From Myroides phaeus (lineage in GTDB: Bacteria; Bacteroidota; Bacteroidia; Flavobacteriales; Flavobacteriaceae): a stretch of DNA of 64,000 bases. The notes under the pieces were generated by a model. It was not told the DNA's origin and did not search any database. It saw only the letters and a program-made list of their open reading frames with translations. The DNA lies in assembly GCF_009799805.1 (NCBI RefSeq), contig NZ_CP047050.1:2308001-2372000 (forward strand), in the 5' to 3' direction. The position numbers and the translations under genes are program-made. Position 1 is the first letter of the stretch. Each line of letters starts with the position of its first letter. Below are positions 17,650 through 26,114 of this stretch, piece after piece.

Positions 17650-18324
17650 TTATTCTTGTAACATATAACCCGTTCCTTTGATCGTGTGAATCATTTTGCC
17701 TTGTGATTCATCCAGTTTATTTCTCAAATAAGAGATATACACATCTACTACATTTGTATTGGTGTCAAACTGAATACCCCACACGCGTTCCAGAATTTGC
17801 ATTCTCGACACGACCTTGTCTTTGTTTTCCAACAAGAACAACAGCAATTTGTATTCACGAGGAGACAAGTCTATTTGTTTATCTCCTTGCATTACAAGGT
17901 GTTTTTCTGGGTCAAGCTTTAAATCGCGGCATACATAAACGTGTTCCCTTTTTTCGTAGTTAAACTTCGTACGTCTTGTCAGTGCATTAATACGAGAAAT
18001 CAACTCGCTAAAGTGAAACGGTTTAGTCAAGTAATCATCAGCACCACCGTCTAAAGCAGAGATTTTGTCTGAGGTTTCACTCAAAGCGCTCAACATTAGA
18101 ATAGGCGTGTAGTTCTTCTTAAAACGAATCATTTTAGTCAACTGAATACCATCAATGCCCGGCAGCATAATGTCCATCAAGATTAAGTCCCACTCTCCAT
18201 TTAAGATAAGCTCTCTTGCGTGCTCACCCGTTTGTGCGAGTTCAACTCTCATTCCGTTTTCCTCTAAACCCTTTACGATGAAATCGCTAATGCGTGTGTC
18301 ATCCTCAACTAATAGTATATTCAC
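17650..18324 (-). CDS. OmpR/PhoB-family response regulator
   Basis: A 224-residue regulator with an N-terminal receiver (acid pocket Glu7-Asp8-Asp9, phospho-Asp51 in LILMDIMLPG, Lys101 in LTKPF) and a C-terminal winged helix with the typical LSPREYKLLLFLLENK and VDVYISYLRNKL. It is the partner of the kinase gene that follows at 2 bp, and its own start lies 2 bp after the hutG stop. That tight junction makes co-transcription with the histidine-utilisation genes likely, although whether it controls them is unknown. Confidence 0.93.
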   Translation of the reverse strand: MNILLVEDDTRISDFIVKGLEENGMRVELAQTGEHARELILNGEWDLILMDIMLPGIDGIQLTKMIRFKKNYTPILMLSALSETSDKISALDGGADDYLTKPFHFSELISRINALTRRTKFNYEKREHVYVCRDLKLDPEKHLVMQGDKQIDLSPREYKLLLFLLENKDKVVSRMQILERVWGIQFDTNTNVVDVYISYLRNKLDESQGKMIHTIKGTGYMLQE

Positions 18325-18326
18325 AA

Positions 18327-19370
18327 TTAAAGTCTTTCCATATTTGATTTCATAAAATCAGTTACCAAATAAGCAATCAGTTTACCTACTAAGTGACTGT
18401 TTTGTTCAAAGTCTAACGACGGCGCTCCTTCACAAATGTGTAGGTAGCTTGCATTGCGCGACTTTCCAAAGAAGTGGATGAATTGACGTAATCGCTCAGC
18501 CGAGAAACCTGTTGGTGTAATGGCACTACTTGCAATCATTGGCACCGCGTCTAAATCAATCTCAATTCCATAGTAATTATAGTCTATGTGCTTTTGAGCT
18601 GTAATTAACTCAGTGTCAAAAGACTTTTCTTTTCTAATGCGTATTTGCTCATACGTATTGTACTTCACACGGTCTGCATTCGCCTTTATATCAGCAAATA
18701 TAGTCTTTGAAGTATAGTTTTCGTGTAGTCCAAAAATGAAGTAATTCTTCAAGAACCCTTCTTCAAAGGCGTAAGAAAACCCATTACCACTATGGCGACC
18801 TTCTAAAGGACGGAAGTCAGAATGCGCGTCAAAGTTAATGACATTGATGTGCTTCCCTTTTGCTAAAGCAACTCCTTTGATATTACCATAAGCATTGTTA
18901 TGTCCTCCGCCAATAATAATCGGAATTTTACCAGCATTAACTATTTTGGTAATTGTATGAGATACCTCTTTGTCAATACAAGAAACCAATTCACACAAGC
19001 GTTTTCTGTCCTCTTTACTTGTTGTGTCTAAGTTTCTCGCTTCAGCCATCTCTTGTTCAAAGTCTAAATGACCAACAATTGTAGTCCAACTTCCCTTACA
19101 AAAGCGGTTGTGTTGAATATTGAGGAAACTATTTAAAAACGATTGCCAAGCTGTAGCGGTTCCAGGGCGACCAAGGTTTGCTTTAACCCCAATGTCTTCC
19201 GGAATACCAATAATAGCGTATTTTGCATCTATCGTTGCTAATTCGTCTTCCCAATTAGCATCTGATTCTAAGGTATGTATTCTCTCGCCAAACTTAATTT
19301 CGCCACTTCTAAACTTTGTAAGGGCAATTAAATCAGCTTTCTTGAATAATTTTATCTTTTGACTATTCAT
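18327..19370 (-). CDS. hutG: Ureohydrolase-family formimidoylglutamase
   Basis: A binuclear-manganese hydrolase of 347 residues in the arginase/agmatinase/formiminoglutamase family. All metal ligands are present: His157 in GGGHNNAYG, Asp181, His183 and Asp185 in NFDAHSDFR, and Asp272 and Asp274 in EIDLDAV. Arginase or agmatinase cannot be excluded by fold alone, but its place 44 bp after hutI points to cleavage of N-formimino-glutamate to glutamate and formamide, the last step of histidine breakdown. hutH and hutU are not in this window. The stop is 2 bp from the response-regulator start. Confidence 0.85.
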   Translation of the reverse strand: MNSQKIKLFKKADLIALTKFRSGEIKFGERIHTLESDANWEDELATIDAKYAIIGIPEDIGVKANLGRPGTATAWQSFLNSFLNIQHNRFCKGSWTTIVGHLDFEQEMAEARNLDTTSKEDRKRLCELVSCIDKEVSHTITKIVNAGKIPIIIGGGHNNAYGNIKGVALAKGKHINVINFDAHSDFRPLEGRHSGNGFSYAFEEGFLKNYFIFGLHENYTSKTIFADIKANADRVKYNTYEQIRIRKEKSFDTELITAQKHIDYNYYGIEIDLDAVPMIASSAITPTGFSAERLRQFIHFFGKSRNASYLHICEGAPSLDFEQNSHLVGKLIAYLVTDFMKSNMERL

Positions 19371-19414
19371 AGTTCAATTTTTTGTGGTGTGTAAAAAAGA
19401 GGAGTTCCTCTGTC

Positions 19415-20650
19415 TTATTGCAACTTTCCGTTTAAGATAACCTGCTCAATGTTGTTACTACCAAATGCGTATGGCAATTCGTAAAAAGAGTGCAATGGTT
19501 TCGTGATAATCAAACTTGCCTTTTTCCCTTTTGTGATACTACCATAATCTTGTCCAACGCCCATAGCATAAGCCCCGTTTATTGTAGCGGCATTAATAGC
19601 CTCTTCTGGAGTCATTTTCATCTTAATACAAGCCGTAGATACTACAAAGTTCATATTACCTGAAGGTGTAGTTCCTGGGTTTGAGTCAGAGGCTAAGGCA
19701 ATCGGCAATCCAGCGTCAATCATTTTACGTGCTGGTGTGTACGGAATCGAAATAAAGAACGAACACGTAGGTAGGGCTACAGGCATTGTTTTACTCCCTT
19801 TTAAGATAGCAATATCTTCATCGGTTACTATTTCCAAGTGGTCAACTGACAAGGCACCATTCTTCACACACATTTCAATTCCGCCAATAGCCGTAAATTG
19901 GTTAACGTGTACTTTAGCAATCATTCCGTGTTTTTGTCCTGCTTGAATAATGCGTTCTGTTTCTTCACAAGAGAAGTATCCTGTTTCTAAGAAAGCATCT
20001 ACATATTCCGCCAACCCTTCTTTTGCGATAGCTGGAATCATTTCATCAACCAGTAAATCGATGTATCCTTTGTGGTTGTCCTTATACGCTGTTGGGAATG
20101 CGTGAGCCCCTAAAAACGTAGCTTTTATTTCAATAGGGTAGTTGTCTTTCAACTTCTTGATTACCCTAAGCATTTTTAGTTCCGCTTCTAATGTAAGTCC
20201 GTATCCAGACTTTATTTCAACCGCACCTGTACCTTGTTGGATAACCTCCTCTAAGCGTTTGCGCGATTGTTCGTATAATTCTTCTTCTGAAAGTTCTTGT
20301 AACTTCTTAGCTGAGTTTAAAATTCCCCCTCCGCGATTGAATATTTCCTCGTAACTCAATCCGTTGATTCGATCTACAAACTCCAACTCTCTGTTGCCAG
20401 CATATACTAAGTGAGTGTGGCTATCTACCCAAGTTGGTAAAACAGTTTTACCCGTAACATCAATTACCTCGTCAAAATCAGCAGTCGGACAATCGCTCAT
20501 CGGACCAAAGTCTTTAATGATGTCGTTTTCAATTAAAAGGAAAGCATTTTCAAGCACAGGTAGTGTTTTCATTTCTTGTCCTTCTAATTTGTCGATATGT
20601 TGATTTCTAACTTGTAGAATTTCCTTGATGTTTTTCAGTAGTATAGTCAT
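19415..20650 (-). CDS. hutI: Imidazolonepropionase
   Basis: An amidohydrolase of 411 residues that opens the ring of imidazolone-5-propionate in histidine degradation. The metal-binding DSHTHLVYAGNRELEF (His78, His80), the central VEIKSGYGL, the KVHVNQF histidine and the C-terminal ASDSNPGTTPSGN are all as in HutI. It is the first gene of the minus-strand run hutI-hutG-regulator-kinase. Upstream it faces corA; the 77 bp between the starts must hold both promoters, and no clear minus-strand TAnnTTTG is seen there. Confidence 0.95.
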   Translation of the reverse strand: MTILLKNIKEILQVRNQHIDKLEGQEMKTLPVLENAFLLIENDIIKDFGPMSDCPTADFDEVIDVTGKTVLPTWVDSHTHLVYAGNRELEFVDRINGLSYEEIFNRGGGILNSAKKLQELSEEELYEQSRKRLEEVIQQGTGAVEIKSGYGLTLEAELKMLRVIKKLKDNYPIEIKATFLGAHAFPTAYKDNHKGYIDLLVDEMIPAIAKEGLAEYVDAFLETGYFSCEETERIIQAGQKHGMIAKVHVNQFTAIGGIEMCVKNGALSVDHLEIVTDEDIAILKGSKTMPVALPTCSFFISIPYTPARKMIDAGLPIALASDSNPGTTPSGNMNFVVSTACIKMKMTPEEAINAATINGAYAMGVGQDYGSITKGKKASLIITKPLHSFYELPYAFGSNNIEQVILNGKLQ

Positions 20651-20727
20651 TGTTTTTTGTTTTGTTATTAGTCCTCAATATACTGTTTAATTGGAAAAAC
20701 CAGTATATTTATTCAAAATTAAGAAAT

Positions 20728-21813
20728 GTGAGGCGAGTTAAATATAATAAAATAAGAAAACTTCAGGGCAATTATTTAGAATATTCAGGTGATTTTCCGG
20801 ATGTTCCTATTTCAATGCAGTTATTTGTCTATGATGAAAACAAATTTGAGGAGTACAACGATTTGAGTTTAAAGGAAATAGAGGATATTCTGAATGCGGC
20901 AAGTCCAAATGCTATCAAATGGTTTAATTTACACGGATTACACGATATTGAGTTGCTTCAAGAGATAGGGCGTTTCTTTAATATCGAATCTTATATTATG
21001 GCGGAGATACTGAACTTTTCAAGACGTACGCGTGTTGAGGAGTTGGATGATGTTATGTTTTTTAGTGTCAAGGCAATTTTACCGTTTAAAGAAACGGATG
21101 TTACTATAGACGTAGAACAAGTTAGCTTTATCTTGAAAAACGAAATATTACTGTCGTTTCAAGAGAAGAAAGGCGATTTTTTCAATGTAATTAGAGAGCG
21201 TATTCGCACGAAAACGGGTTTAGTGCGCAAGCGTGATTCGAGTTATTTGTTGTACGCTTTAATGGAGTCGTTGATGGACAGCTTCCTGACGGTGTTAGAT
21301 GTAGTTGAAGATGGGGTAGAGACGGTGTTAATAGATGCGAAGACGCAGTATCAAAGACGTACGTTGGTCAATATTGAAGGATATACGCAGGAGTTACAAG
21401 ATATTAAACGAGCTATTATTCCACTGAGAGAGGTATTGTATAGTCTTAAAACCCAACACGACAAAGGAAATACGGATTGTATTATCAGCAAGTCGAGTAT
21501 GGTATTTTTTGAGCGTTTACAGTTTAAATCGGTGGAGTTGCTTGATCAGATAGAGTATAACCTCAACAAATTAGACAGTGCTACAAACTTCTTCTTTTCA
21601 GCACAAAGCAACCGTATGAATGAGATTATGAAGGTATTGACAATAGTATCTGTCATCTTTATTCCCTTGACATTTATCGTTGGGGTGTACGGAATGAACT
21701 TTGAGAATATGCCAGAATTGAAGTATGAGAATGGGTATTATTGGACTTTAGGTGGAATGTTTGCCTTGGTTATCGTAATGATATTGTACTTCAAGTGGCG
21801 TAAATGGTTTTGA
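20728..21813 (+). CDS. corA: CorA-family magnesium/cobalt transporter
   Basis: A pentameric divalent cation channel of the inner membrane. The 361-residue protein has a large soluble N-terminal domain, a long helical stalk and two C-terminal helices; the first ends in the signature VGVYGMNFENMPE (GMN motif). The longest frame opens at a TTG at 20650 that overlaps the first codon of the divergent hutI. A GTG at 20728 (MRRVKYNKIRKLQG) fits CorA N termini better and follows a -7-like TATATTTA near 20703, so it is chosen. A hairpin lies downstream at 21848-21875. Confidence 0.9.
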   Translation: MRRVKYNKIRKLQGNYLEYSGDFPDVPISMQLFVYDENKFEEYNDLSLKEIEDILNAASPNAIKWFNLHGLHDIELLQEIGRFFNIESYIMAEILNFSRRTRVEELDDVMFFSVKAILPFKETDVTIDVEQVSFILKNEILLSFQEKKGDFFNVIRERIRTKTGLVRKRDSSYLLYALMESLMDSFLTVLDVVEDGVETVLIDAKTQYQRRTLVNIEGYTQELQDIKRAIIPLREVLYSLKTQHDKGNTDCIISKSSMVFFERLQFKSVELLDQIEYNLNKLDSATNFFFSAQSNRMNEIMKVLTIVSVIFIPLTFIVGVYGMNFENMPELKYENGYYWTLGGMFALVIVMILYFKWRKWF

Positions 21814-21840
21814 TTAGAATAGCTGTTTCAAAGGAGTAGA

Positions 21841-21875
21841 AAAAAATAAAGCTCTATCAACAACAATAGAGCTTT
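21841..21875. terminator. Hairpin downstream of corA
   Basis: A 10-bp stem AAAGCTCTAT/ATAGAGCTTT (21848-21857 and 21866-21875). The T-rich tail is weak on the plus strand (TTTAATTA) but strong on the minus strand (A6 at 21841-21846), so it may work in both directions. Confidence 0.6.
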
Positions 21876-22755
21876 AATTAGGAAACAACATATAACGTTA
21901 TAGAAACGAGTTCTATATAGTTCGAATTTAGTGTTGATTTATAAATATTGGATAAGATAGCTTAACACAATATATCAACATATAAATCAGGATGAATATT
22001 ATAGTGCTTCATAACAACAAGAATGTTTGTTTAAGCAGGAAATATTTTAGGTAATTAATGAGTCTATAGCTATTAAATTGAAGAAGATGTTTTAAAAGTA
22101 ATTCTACATATTGCGAATCAATATTTACTTGTAATATTTCTTACTTAAAATTAATCTAAAGTATTGTACTTATTATTACTCTACTGATTTATTCTTGTAC
22201 AAAAATAGATAAAATAGGTACTGCAAAGACTTAAAAAGTAGCTAAAACTTTGTGTATTATTGCTTTTTGCGAATAAATTATTGGGATTGTTAATCTTTGT
22301 TTTTTAAACCTTGAATTTTTACTAAAACAATTATTTTTAAAGAGAAATAAGGATAAAAATTAATGGCGTTTGACGCAATATGTCCTTGCTTTTTGACAGA
22401 TTGTTATTATTTGGTCGAATTTGGTGTAAATAAATTAACATTTGAAAGAATATCAAGTAGAATAAAAGTGAGTAAAAACAAATGTTAGTTATAAAGAGAA
22501 AAGAAAAATTTGTTGCATTTTATAACGGGATAAGTAAAGAAAGCAAAACTTAATTAGGTAGTTTGTTTTTTGTGTAATCTATGTTAAGTGTATAAAACGT
22601 ATTTCTTTTTATGCCTTTGGATAACATTAATCAGAAAGATATGAAGGTTAAAGGTATGTTGTCTATTTAAATGTTTTGGTTTAGATATTGGTATTTCTAT
22701 GTAAAGACATTTATTATAAGGGGATGACGTAGCATTGGTAAACGAATAAAAGAGT
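21876..22755. other. Gene-poor AT-rich stretch of about 0.9 kb
   Basis: No convincing gene on either strand. A 41-codon frame at 22363-22488 (start preceded by AAGGAT) ends inside one arm of a 9-bp inverted repeat TAACATTTG (22436-22444)/CAAATGTTA (22479-22487); neither has further support. The length and lack of coding signal suggest a decayed gene or an unrecognised RNA ending at the terminator that follows. Confidence 0.4.
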
Positions 22756-22787
22756 AAAAGCACAGTTTAAACGAACTGTGCTTTTTT
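22756..22787. terminator. Terminator between the gene-poor stretch and the 22.8-kb gene
   Basis: Stem AAAAGCACAGTT/AACTGTGCTTTT (12 bp, loop TAAACG) with T6 on the plus strand and a moderately T-rich tail on the minus strand. It can end the minus-strand gene that stops at 22817; no plus-strand gene precedes it closely. Confidence 0.8.
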
Positions 22788-22816
22788 GTTGTTTTATATT
22801 AATTTAGAGGAGTAAT

Positions 22817-23542
22817 TTATTTACCGAAAATAATTGTACTTGGATGATATAGTTTGTTGTTGTACAAATTTTCACTATCATCTTCAGCAGTATAGTAAAA
22901 GAGTAATTCTGCAATTACAATTGTAAAGTGTTCTTTTTTAGGTATTTCAAAATAACACTGAAATTCTTCTGTTGCTGTCTTTGACGATGAGAACACAAAT
23001 ATATGATTTGGTAAAACTGTCTGTTTTTCTCCCTTTAACTCATCAGTGTATAGACTAAATTTTAAACAAGCCGTTGTGGCTATATAGGGAAACATTACAA
23101 ATTTGCTTGGCTCAAAAGGAGGAATAGTAATATGTAGTTTATTGTCTTCTGATAATTCCGTTTTAATTTTTGCATAAAATGTTTTTTCAAAGGGTTGTGT
23201 AGTATTAAACTCAAACCCCTTTATGCCTTCCATTGAACTGTTAAGTAGATTGCGTTGTCCTTTATCGAGTTCTTTGTTACTTTTCAGCGCATTGTACAGT
23301 GCTCCAGTAAATCGTCTGTATAAGTATTTATCGTGTTTGTTGTCTAATATCTTTTCAATATTAGCACGAATCAATTTTCCGTCTGAACTTGCAATTTTAA
23401 ACTCGTTAAAATTTTCAAGCGATTGTTTGTTCATCTTTCTTTTCTTTCCTTTTGATTGTATGAATTGTTTACCTCCAATTTCTCTTGCGATAACAGTACC
23501 AACTAATCCGTGAAGTTTTCCTTTGTTGTCAAGTCTTGCCAT
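22817..23542 (-). CDS. Hypothetical protein, 241 aa, possibly DUF6266-like
   Basis: I do not recognise this protein with certainty. Its N terminus (LHGLVGTVIAREIGGKQFI followed by a basic stretch, then NKQSLENFNEFKIAS) resembles the opening of a family of Bacteroidetes proteins of unknown function known as DUF6266, in which a GxVGxxV motif and a Q..N...F stretch recur. The rest is predicted beta-rich with no signal peptide and no transmembrane helix. It is a lone gene flanked by long non-coding stretches on both sides (about 1 kb and 450 bp), which fits an accessory or acquired gene. Function unknown. Confidence 0.6.
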   Translation of the reverse strand: MARLDNKGKLHGLVGTVIAREIGGKQFIQSKGKKRKMNKQSLENFNEFKIASSDGKLIRANIEKILDNKHDKYLYRRFTGALYNALKSNKELDKGQRNLLNSSMEGIKGFEFNTTQPFEKTFYAKIKTELSEDNKLHITIPPFEPSKFVMFPYIATTACLKFSLYTDELKGEKQTVLPNHIFVFSSSKTATEEFQCYFEIPKKEHFTIVIAELLFYYTAEDDSENLYNNKLYHPSTIIFGK

Positions 23543-23904
23543 AAGGTAGTGTAGTTATAAATTATTTGATTTTTTATGTTTTAAAAATCTGTAATTAATA
23601 CAGTTGAGGTCGATTAGCATTGCTGATTGTCCTTGTTAAAACAGCAATAAGTATAGCATATTCTTGTGTGTACCCTTGTTGTTAATGCAATTAATTTAAA
23701 GGCTTTTCTGTAAGTGGTTTTCTTTGATTTTTGATATATTTATTTTTTATAAATGACTGATTATTTGTTAGTTATATCAATAATTATACCATAGTGTATG
23801 TATATCTTATATAATGTTTATGTATATTCAATGTATCTTTTTACATAGATTTTATACATTGGGTATACAAGGACTATACATAGAGTATACATACACTCTG
23901 TATA
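23543..23904. other. Non-coding AT-rich region with tandem 22-bp repeat
   Basis: No gene is seen. From about 23790 on, the sequence is dominated by TATAC/GTATA words. It ends in two adjacent imperfect 22-bp units at 23853-23874 and 23875-23896 that share TATACAT, GTATACA and a final AC (17 of 22 positions). Confidence 0.5.
23853..23896. repeat. Two tandem 22-bp direct repeats
   Basis: Adjacent units TATACATTGGGTATACA.. and TATACATAGAGTATACA.. have a period of 22 bp (about two helical turns), each with a GTATAC palindrome in its centre. They lie between the 22.8-kb gene and the terminator of the 24.0-kb gene. Confidence 0.6.
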
Positions 23905-23951
23905 AAACCCAATAAAAAACACCATATCGTAGGGAAATGATAAGGTGTTTT
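23905..23951 (-). terminator. Terminator of the 24.0-kb secreted protein gene
   Basis: Stem AAAACACC/GGTGTTTT (23916-23923 and 23944-23951), extended inside by TATC/GATA. On the minus strand it is followed by a T-rich tail. It lies 45 bp past the stop at 23996. Confidence 0.75.
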
Positions 23952-23995
23952 GAGACTTGGTTTGCTGCTAATAGGGAGAAAGTTTATTCCGATTT

Positions 23996-24460
23996 TTATT
24001 TTTTAGAGTTTATTTTCTGGCAATGGGACTGTTGGTCAATACAGTTTATTCCATCTTGATGTGGGTAGCACAGTTTTGAATTATTGGCTACGATGCAGTG
24101 ATTCGTACCAATGATGAGGTAGGGAGTAGTGATATCGCGAACCATTACTTTGTGTAAAAGGGTTGTAATGCTGTGTGTGTCTGTATTTGTTTGAAGGTAA
24201 TAGTTGTCTTTTATGTAGTTTATCGCTGTCGATTGCACTTGAATTGTATAGGGTACTATCGCTTGGTAATATTGTGTTAGCTCTTTGAGAAAGTCTTTTT
24301 CATCTAATAGATACGTATATGTCTGACTACCTTCTTTGTCAAAGTGTATTTTAGCGATGTTCTTTTGATCTAATGTTCGCGTGCGATAGGTAGGGGGATT
24401 CGCCTCTTGTTGTGCAAAGCAAAAAGTGGAAAATAACAAGCTGATTAGCAGTGTTTTCAT
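23996..24460 (-). CDS. Hypothetical secreted protein, 154 aa
   Basis: A classic signal peptide (MKTLLISLLFSTFCFAQQ, cleavage after FA) shows export. The mature part is short and hydrophilic, with four cysteines near the C terminus (NHCIV, KLCYP, INCID, SHCQK) that could form two disulfides in the periplasm or outside. It is a lone minus-strand gene with its own terminator. The family is not recognised, and it may be lineage-specific. Confidence 0.7.
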   Translation of the reverse strand: MKTLLISLLFSTFCFAQQEANPPTYRTRTLDQKNIAKIHFDKEGSQTYTYLLDEKDFLKELTQYYQAIVPYTIQVQSTAINYIKDNYYLQTNTDTHSITTLLHKVMVRDITTPYLIIGTNHCIVANNSKLCYPHQDGINCIDQQSHCQKINSKK

Positions 24461-24529
24461 TGTGTTTTTTAGGTTTATATACTACAATAATTATACCTAA
24501 AATACTGCTGATTCAGTTGGTGTGTAAGC

Positions 24530-25150
24530 CTACTTTTTTCTCAATACAAACATTCTTTCTGTTTGTGATTCAATGTGGTATCCGAATTTGTTGGCAATGT
24601 ATGTGATTGTTTGTGGGGTGTAGATAAACACGTGGGTTTGGTCTTTGCGGTAATACCACTTGTCAAAGGGTTGTTGTCCTGTGTATTGGTGAGTCATAAC
24701 TACTAATAATCCTCCCGAATGCAACAAATCGGTTAGTTTTACAATTTCTTCAAAAGGGTTGTAAAAGTGTTCAAATACCTCACAACTAAAGATGTAGTCA
24801 TAGCGGTGGTTGAGGTAATCCATATCTGGATAAAAATAGGGGTCGTATAGTTTTACTTGGTATCCTTTGTCAACCAATTGCTTGGTGATAACCGGACCTT
24901 TACCACAGCCAAAGTCGAGTCCCAACATTGTTGCTGAGCACTGTTCTAAGATGGTATTGGTAATCGGTGAAGTGAATTTTTGGTATCCAATATCGTTCAC
25001 ATCGTTGTTGTGACACTCGTAGTGTTGTTTCTCTTTCTCTTGGTTAAAATAGAGTGTTTCGTCTTTTACATACGCCTTACAAGTAGGACATTGAAAGTAT
25101 TCAGGATCGATTTTATCAACAAGCGGTGTGTGACACAAGGTGCAGTTCAT
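24530..25150 (-). CDS. SAM-dependent methyltransferase with N-terminal zinc ribbon
   Basis: A 206-residue protein combining a small zinc ribbon (Cys3, Cys6, Cys21, Cys24 in two CxxC pairs) with a class-I methyltransferase domain: motif I LGLDFGCGKG at 76-85, the acidic end of strand 2 in LYDPYF, and SCEVFEHFYNPF (122-133), typical of the Methyltransf_23 group. Such ribbon-methyltransferase proteins often modify small molecules or act in surface polysaccharide pathways, but the substrate cannot be read from sequence. It is minus-strand and monocistronic, next to a divergent accessory islet. Confidence 0.82.
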   Translation of the reverse strand: MNCTLCHTPLVDKIDPEYFQCPTCKAYVKDETLYFNQEKEKQHYECHNNDVNDIGYQKFTSPITNTILEQCSATMLGLDFGCGKGPVITKQLVDKGYQVKLYDPYFYPDMDYLNHRYDYIFSCEVFEHFYNPFEEIVKLTDLLHSGGLLVVMTHQYTGQQPFDKWYYRKDQTHVFIYTPQTITYIANKFGYHIESQTERMFVLRKK

Positions 25151-25308
25151 ATCGGTGTTTTTGGAAGGGTAAAGTTAAGGAATATAGTGGGGAGGGGGAA
25201 ATGAAAGGAGTAAAGGAACAAGAAAATAAGAAAATAAAGGAAGTATACTGTATAATTATTAAATTTTATTTATATTTATTGTATTGATTATCAGTGATGA
25301 GAAAAGAA

Positions 25309-25339
25309 TTTTGTTACAAGAAATAGTTTCATAAATTTG
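25309..25339 (+). promoter_or_regulatory. Promoter of the PIN-nuclease gene pair, probably leaderless
   Basis: TTTTG at 25309-25313 (-33) and TAAATTTG at 25332-25339 (-7) with 18 bp between. The ATG of the first gene is at 25344, only 5 bp beyond the -7 box, so the transcript should start at or next to the start codon. Confidence 0.65.
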
Positions 25340-25343
25340 CAAA

Positions 25344-26114
25344 ATGGAAGAACAAGGTTACATAGAATTAAGAGTTGAAAATTATAATAAAACTCTAACA
25401 CCTCAAGATGTTGATATACGTGAAATAGCAAGTATTATATCTGACATCGAGGCTTTTTTGTATCCTACCAGAGAAGAAAAAAAACTACGCCCTCATATAG
25501 CTTATGATATTGAAGCAGGGTCTGCAAGACATAAGTTTTTCCTTCCTATTTCTGCTGTTTTATTATTTAATGGACTTGTAACAGAGATTAATAAACGAGG
25601 AGATTTAAGTTTTTTAGATTATAAAAGACAAGAGGTTATTTCAAGATTTCAGAAAAGAGCAAGTACAGATGGATATAGCATTGAGTTTAATAGCTCATTA
25701 ACTACTGTTCCTTTATTGGTAATAAATTCAGAAACATCTTATGAAATGAGTAAGATTCAATACGTAGAAAGTGAGTTTTATTTATATGGAGAGATCTATC
25801 AAGAGGGGGGAAAGAATCCTAATATTCATATATCAACTACCCAATATGGAAATTTAGCAATTTCAGCGACGAAAAACCAGATATTGGATGGAAAGAAAAA
25901 AACCTATAAACCCTATGGTGTTAAAGTTAGAGGGAAAAAAAATTTAGTGGAAAATGGTAAATTAAGCGATTTATCTCTAATTGAATTTATTGATTACCGT
26001 CCTGTTTTTGACCGTACTTTATTAGATAAAGCTATTGCGAAAGCCTCTGTTAATTTGAGTAAAATCAAAGATGTTGATGCGTGGATAGAAACTATTAAAG
26101 TGGAGGGAATATGA
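25344..26114 (+). CDS. Unknown partner of a PIN nuclease (candidate antitoxin-like protein), 256 aa
   Basis: Its stop overlaps the start of the PIN gene by 4 bp (ATGA at 26111-26114), so the two are translationally coupled. It has no signal peptide or membrane segment. The N-terminal part reads as an alpha/beta domain with LTPQDVDIREIASIISDIEAFL followed by the conserved-looking IEAGSARHKFF (about 56-66); the C-terminal half is beta-rich with many Lys and Tyr and ends in a helix (AWIETIKV). It is not a known VapB fold (no AbrB, RHH or Phd signature visible) and is three times the usual antitoxin size. Role as antitoxin, specificity subunit or sensor is inferred from context only. Confidence 0.7.
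   Translation: MEEQGYIELRVENYNKTLTPQDVDIREIASIISDIEAFLYPTREEKKLRPHIAYDIEAGSARHKFFLPISAVLLFNGLVTEINKRGDLSFLDYKRQEVISRFQKRASTDGYSIEFNSSLTTVPLLVINSETSYEMSKIQYVESEFYLYGEIYQEGGKNPNIHISTTQYGNLAISATKNQILDGKKKTYKPYGVKVRGKKNLVENGKLSDLSLIEFIDYRPVFDRTLLDKAIAKASVNLSKIKDVDAWIETIKVEGI

Noticed and set aside
20650..20727. TTG start for corA overlapping the first base of hutI
   Set aside because: It would leave no room for the divergent promoters and adds a hydrophobic leader unknown in CorA proteins; the GTG at 20728 is more likely.
22363..22488. 41-codon ORF with a CPC motif in the gene-poor stretch
   Set aside because: A purine-rich sequence precedes the ATG, but there is no promoter match, and the end is part of an inverted repeat. 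Chance ORFs of this size are common in AT-rich DNA.
23790..23900. Possible CRISPR-like array
   Set aside because: Only two adjacent 22-bp imperfect units without spacers between them, and no cas genes in the window.
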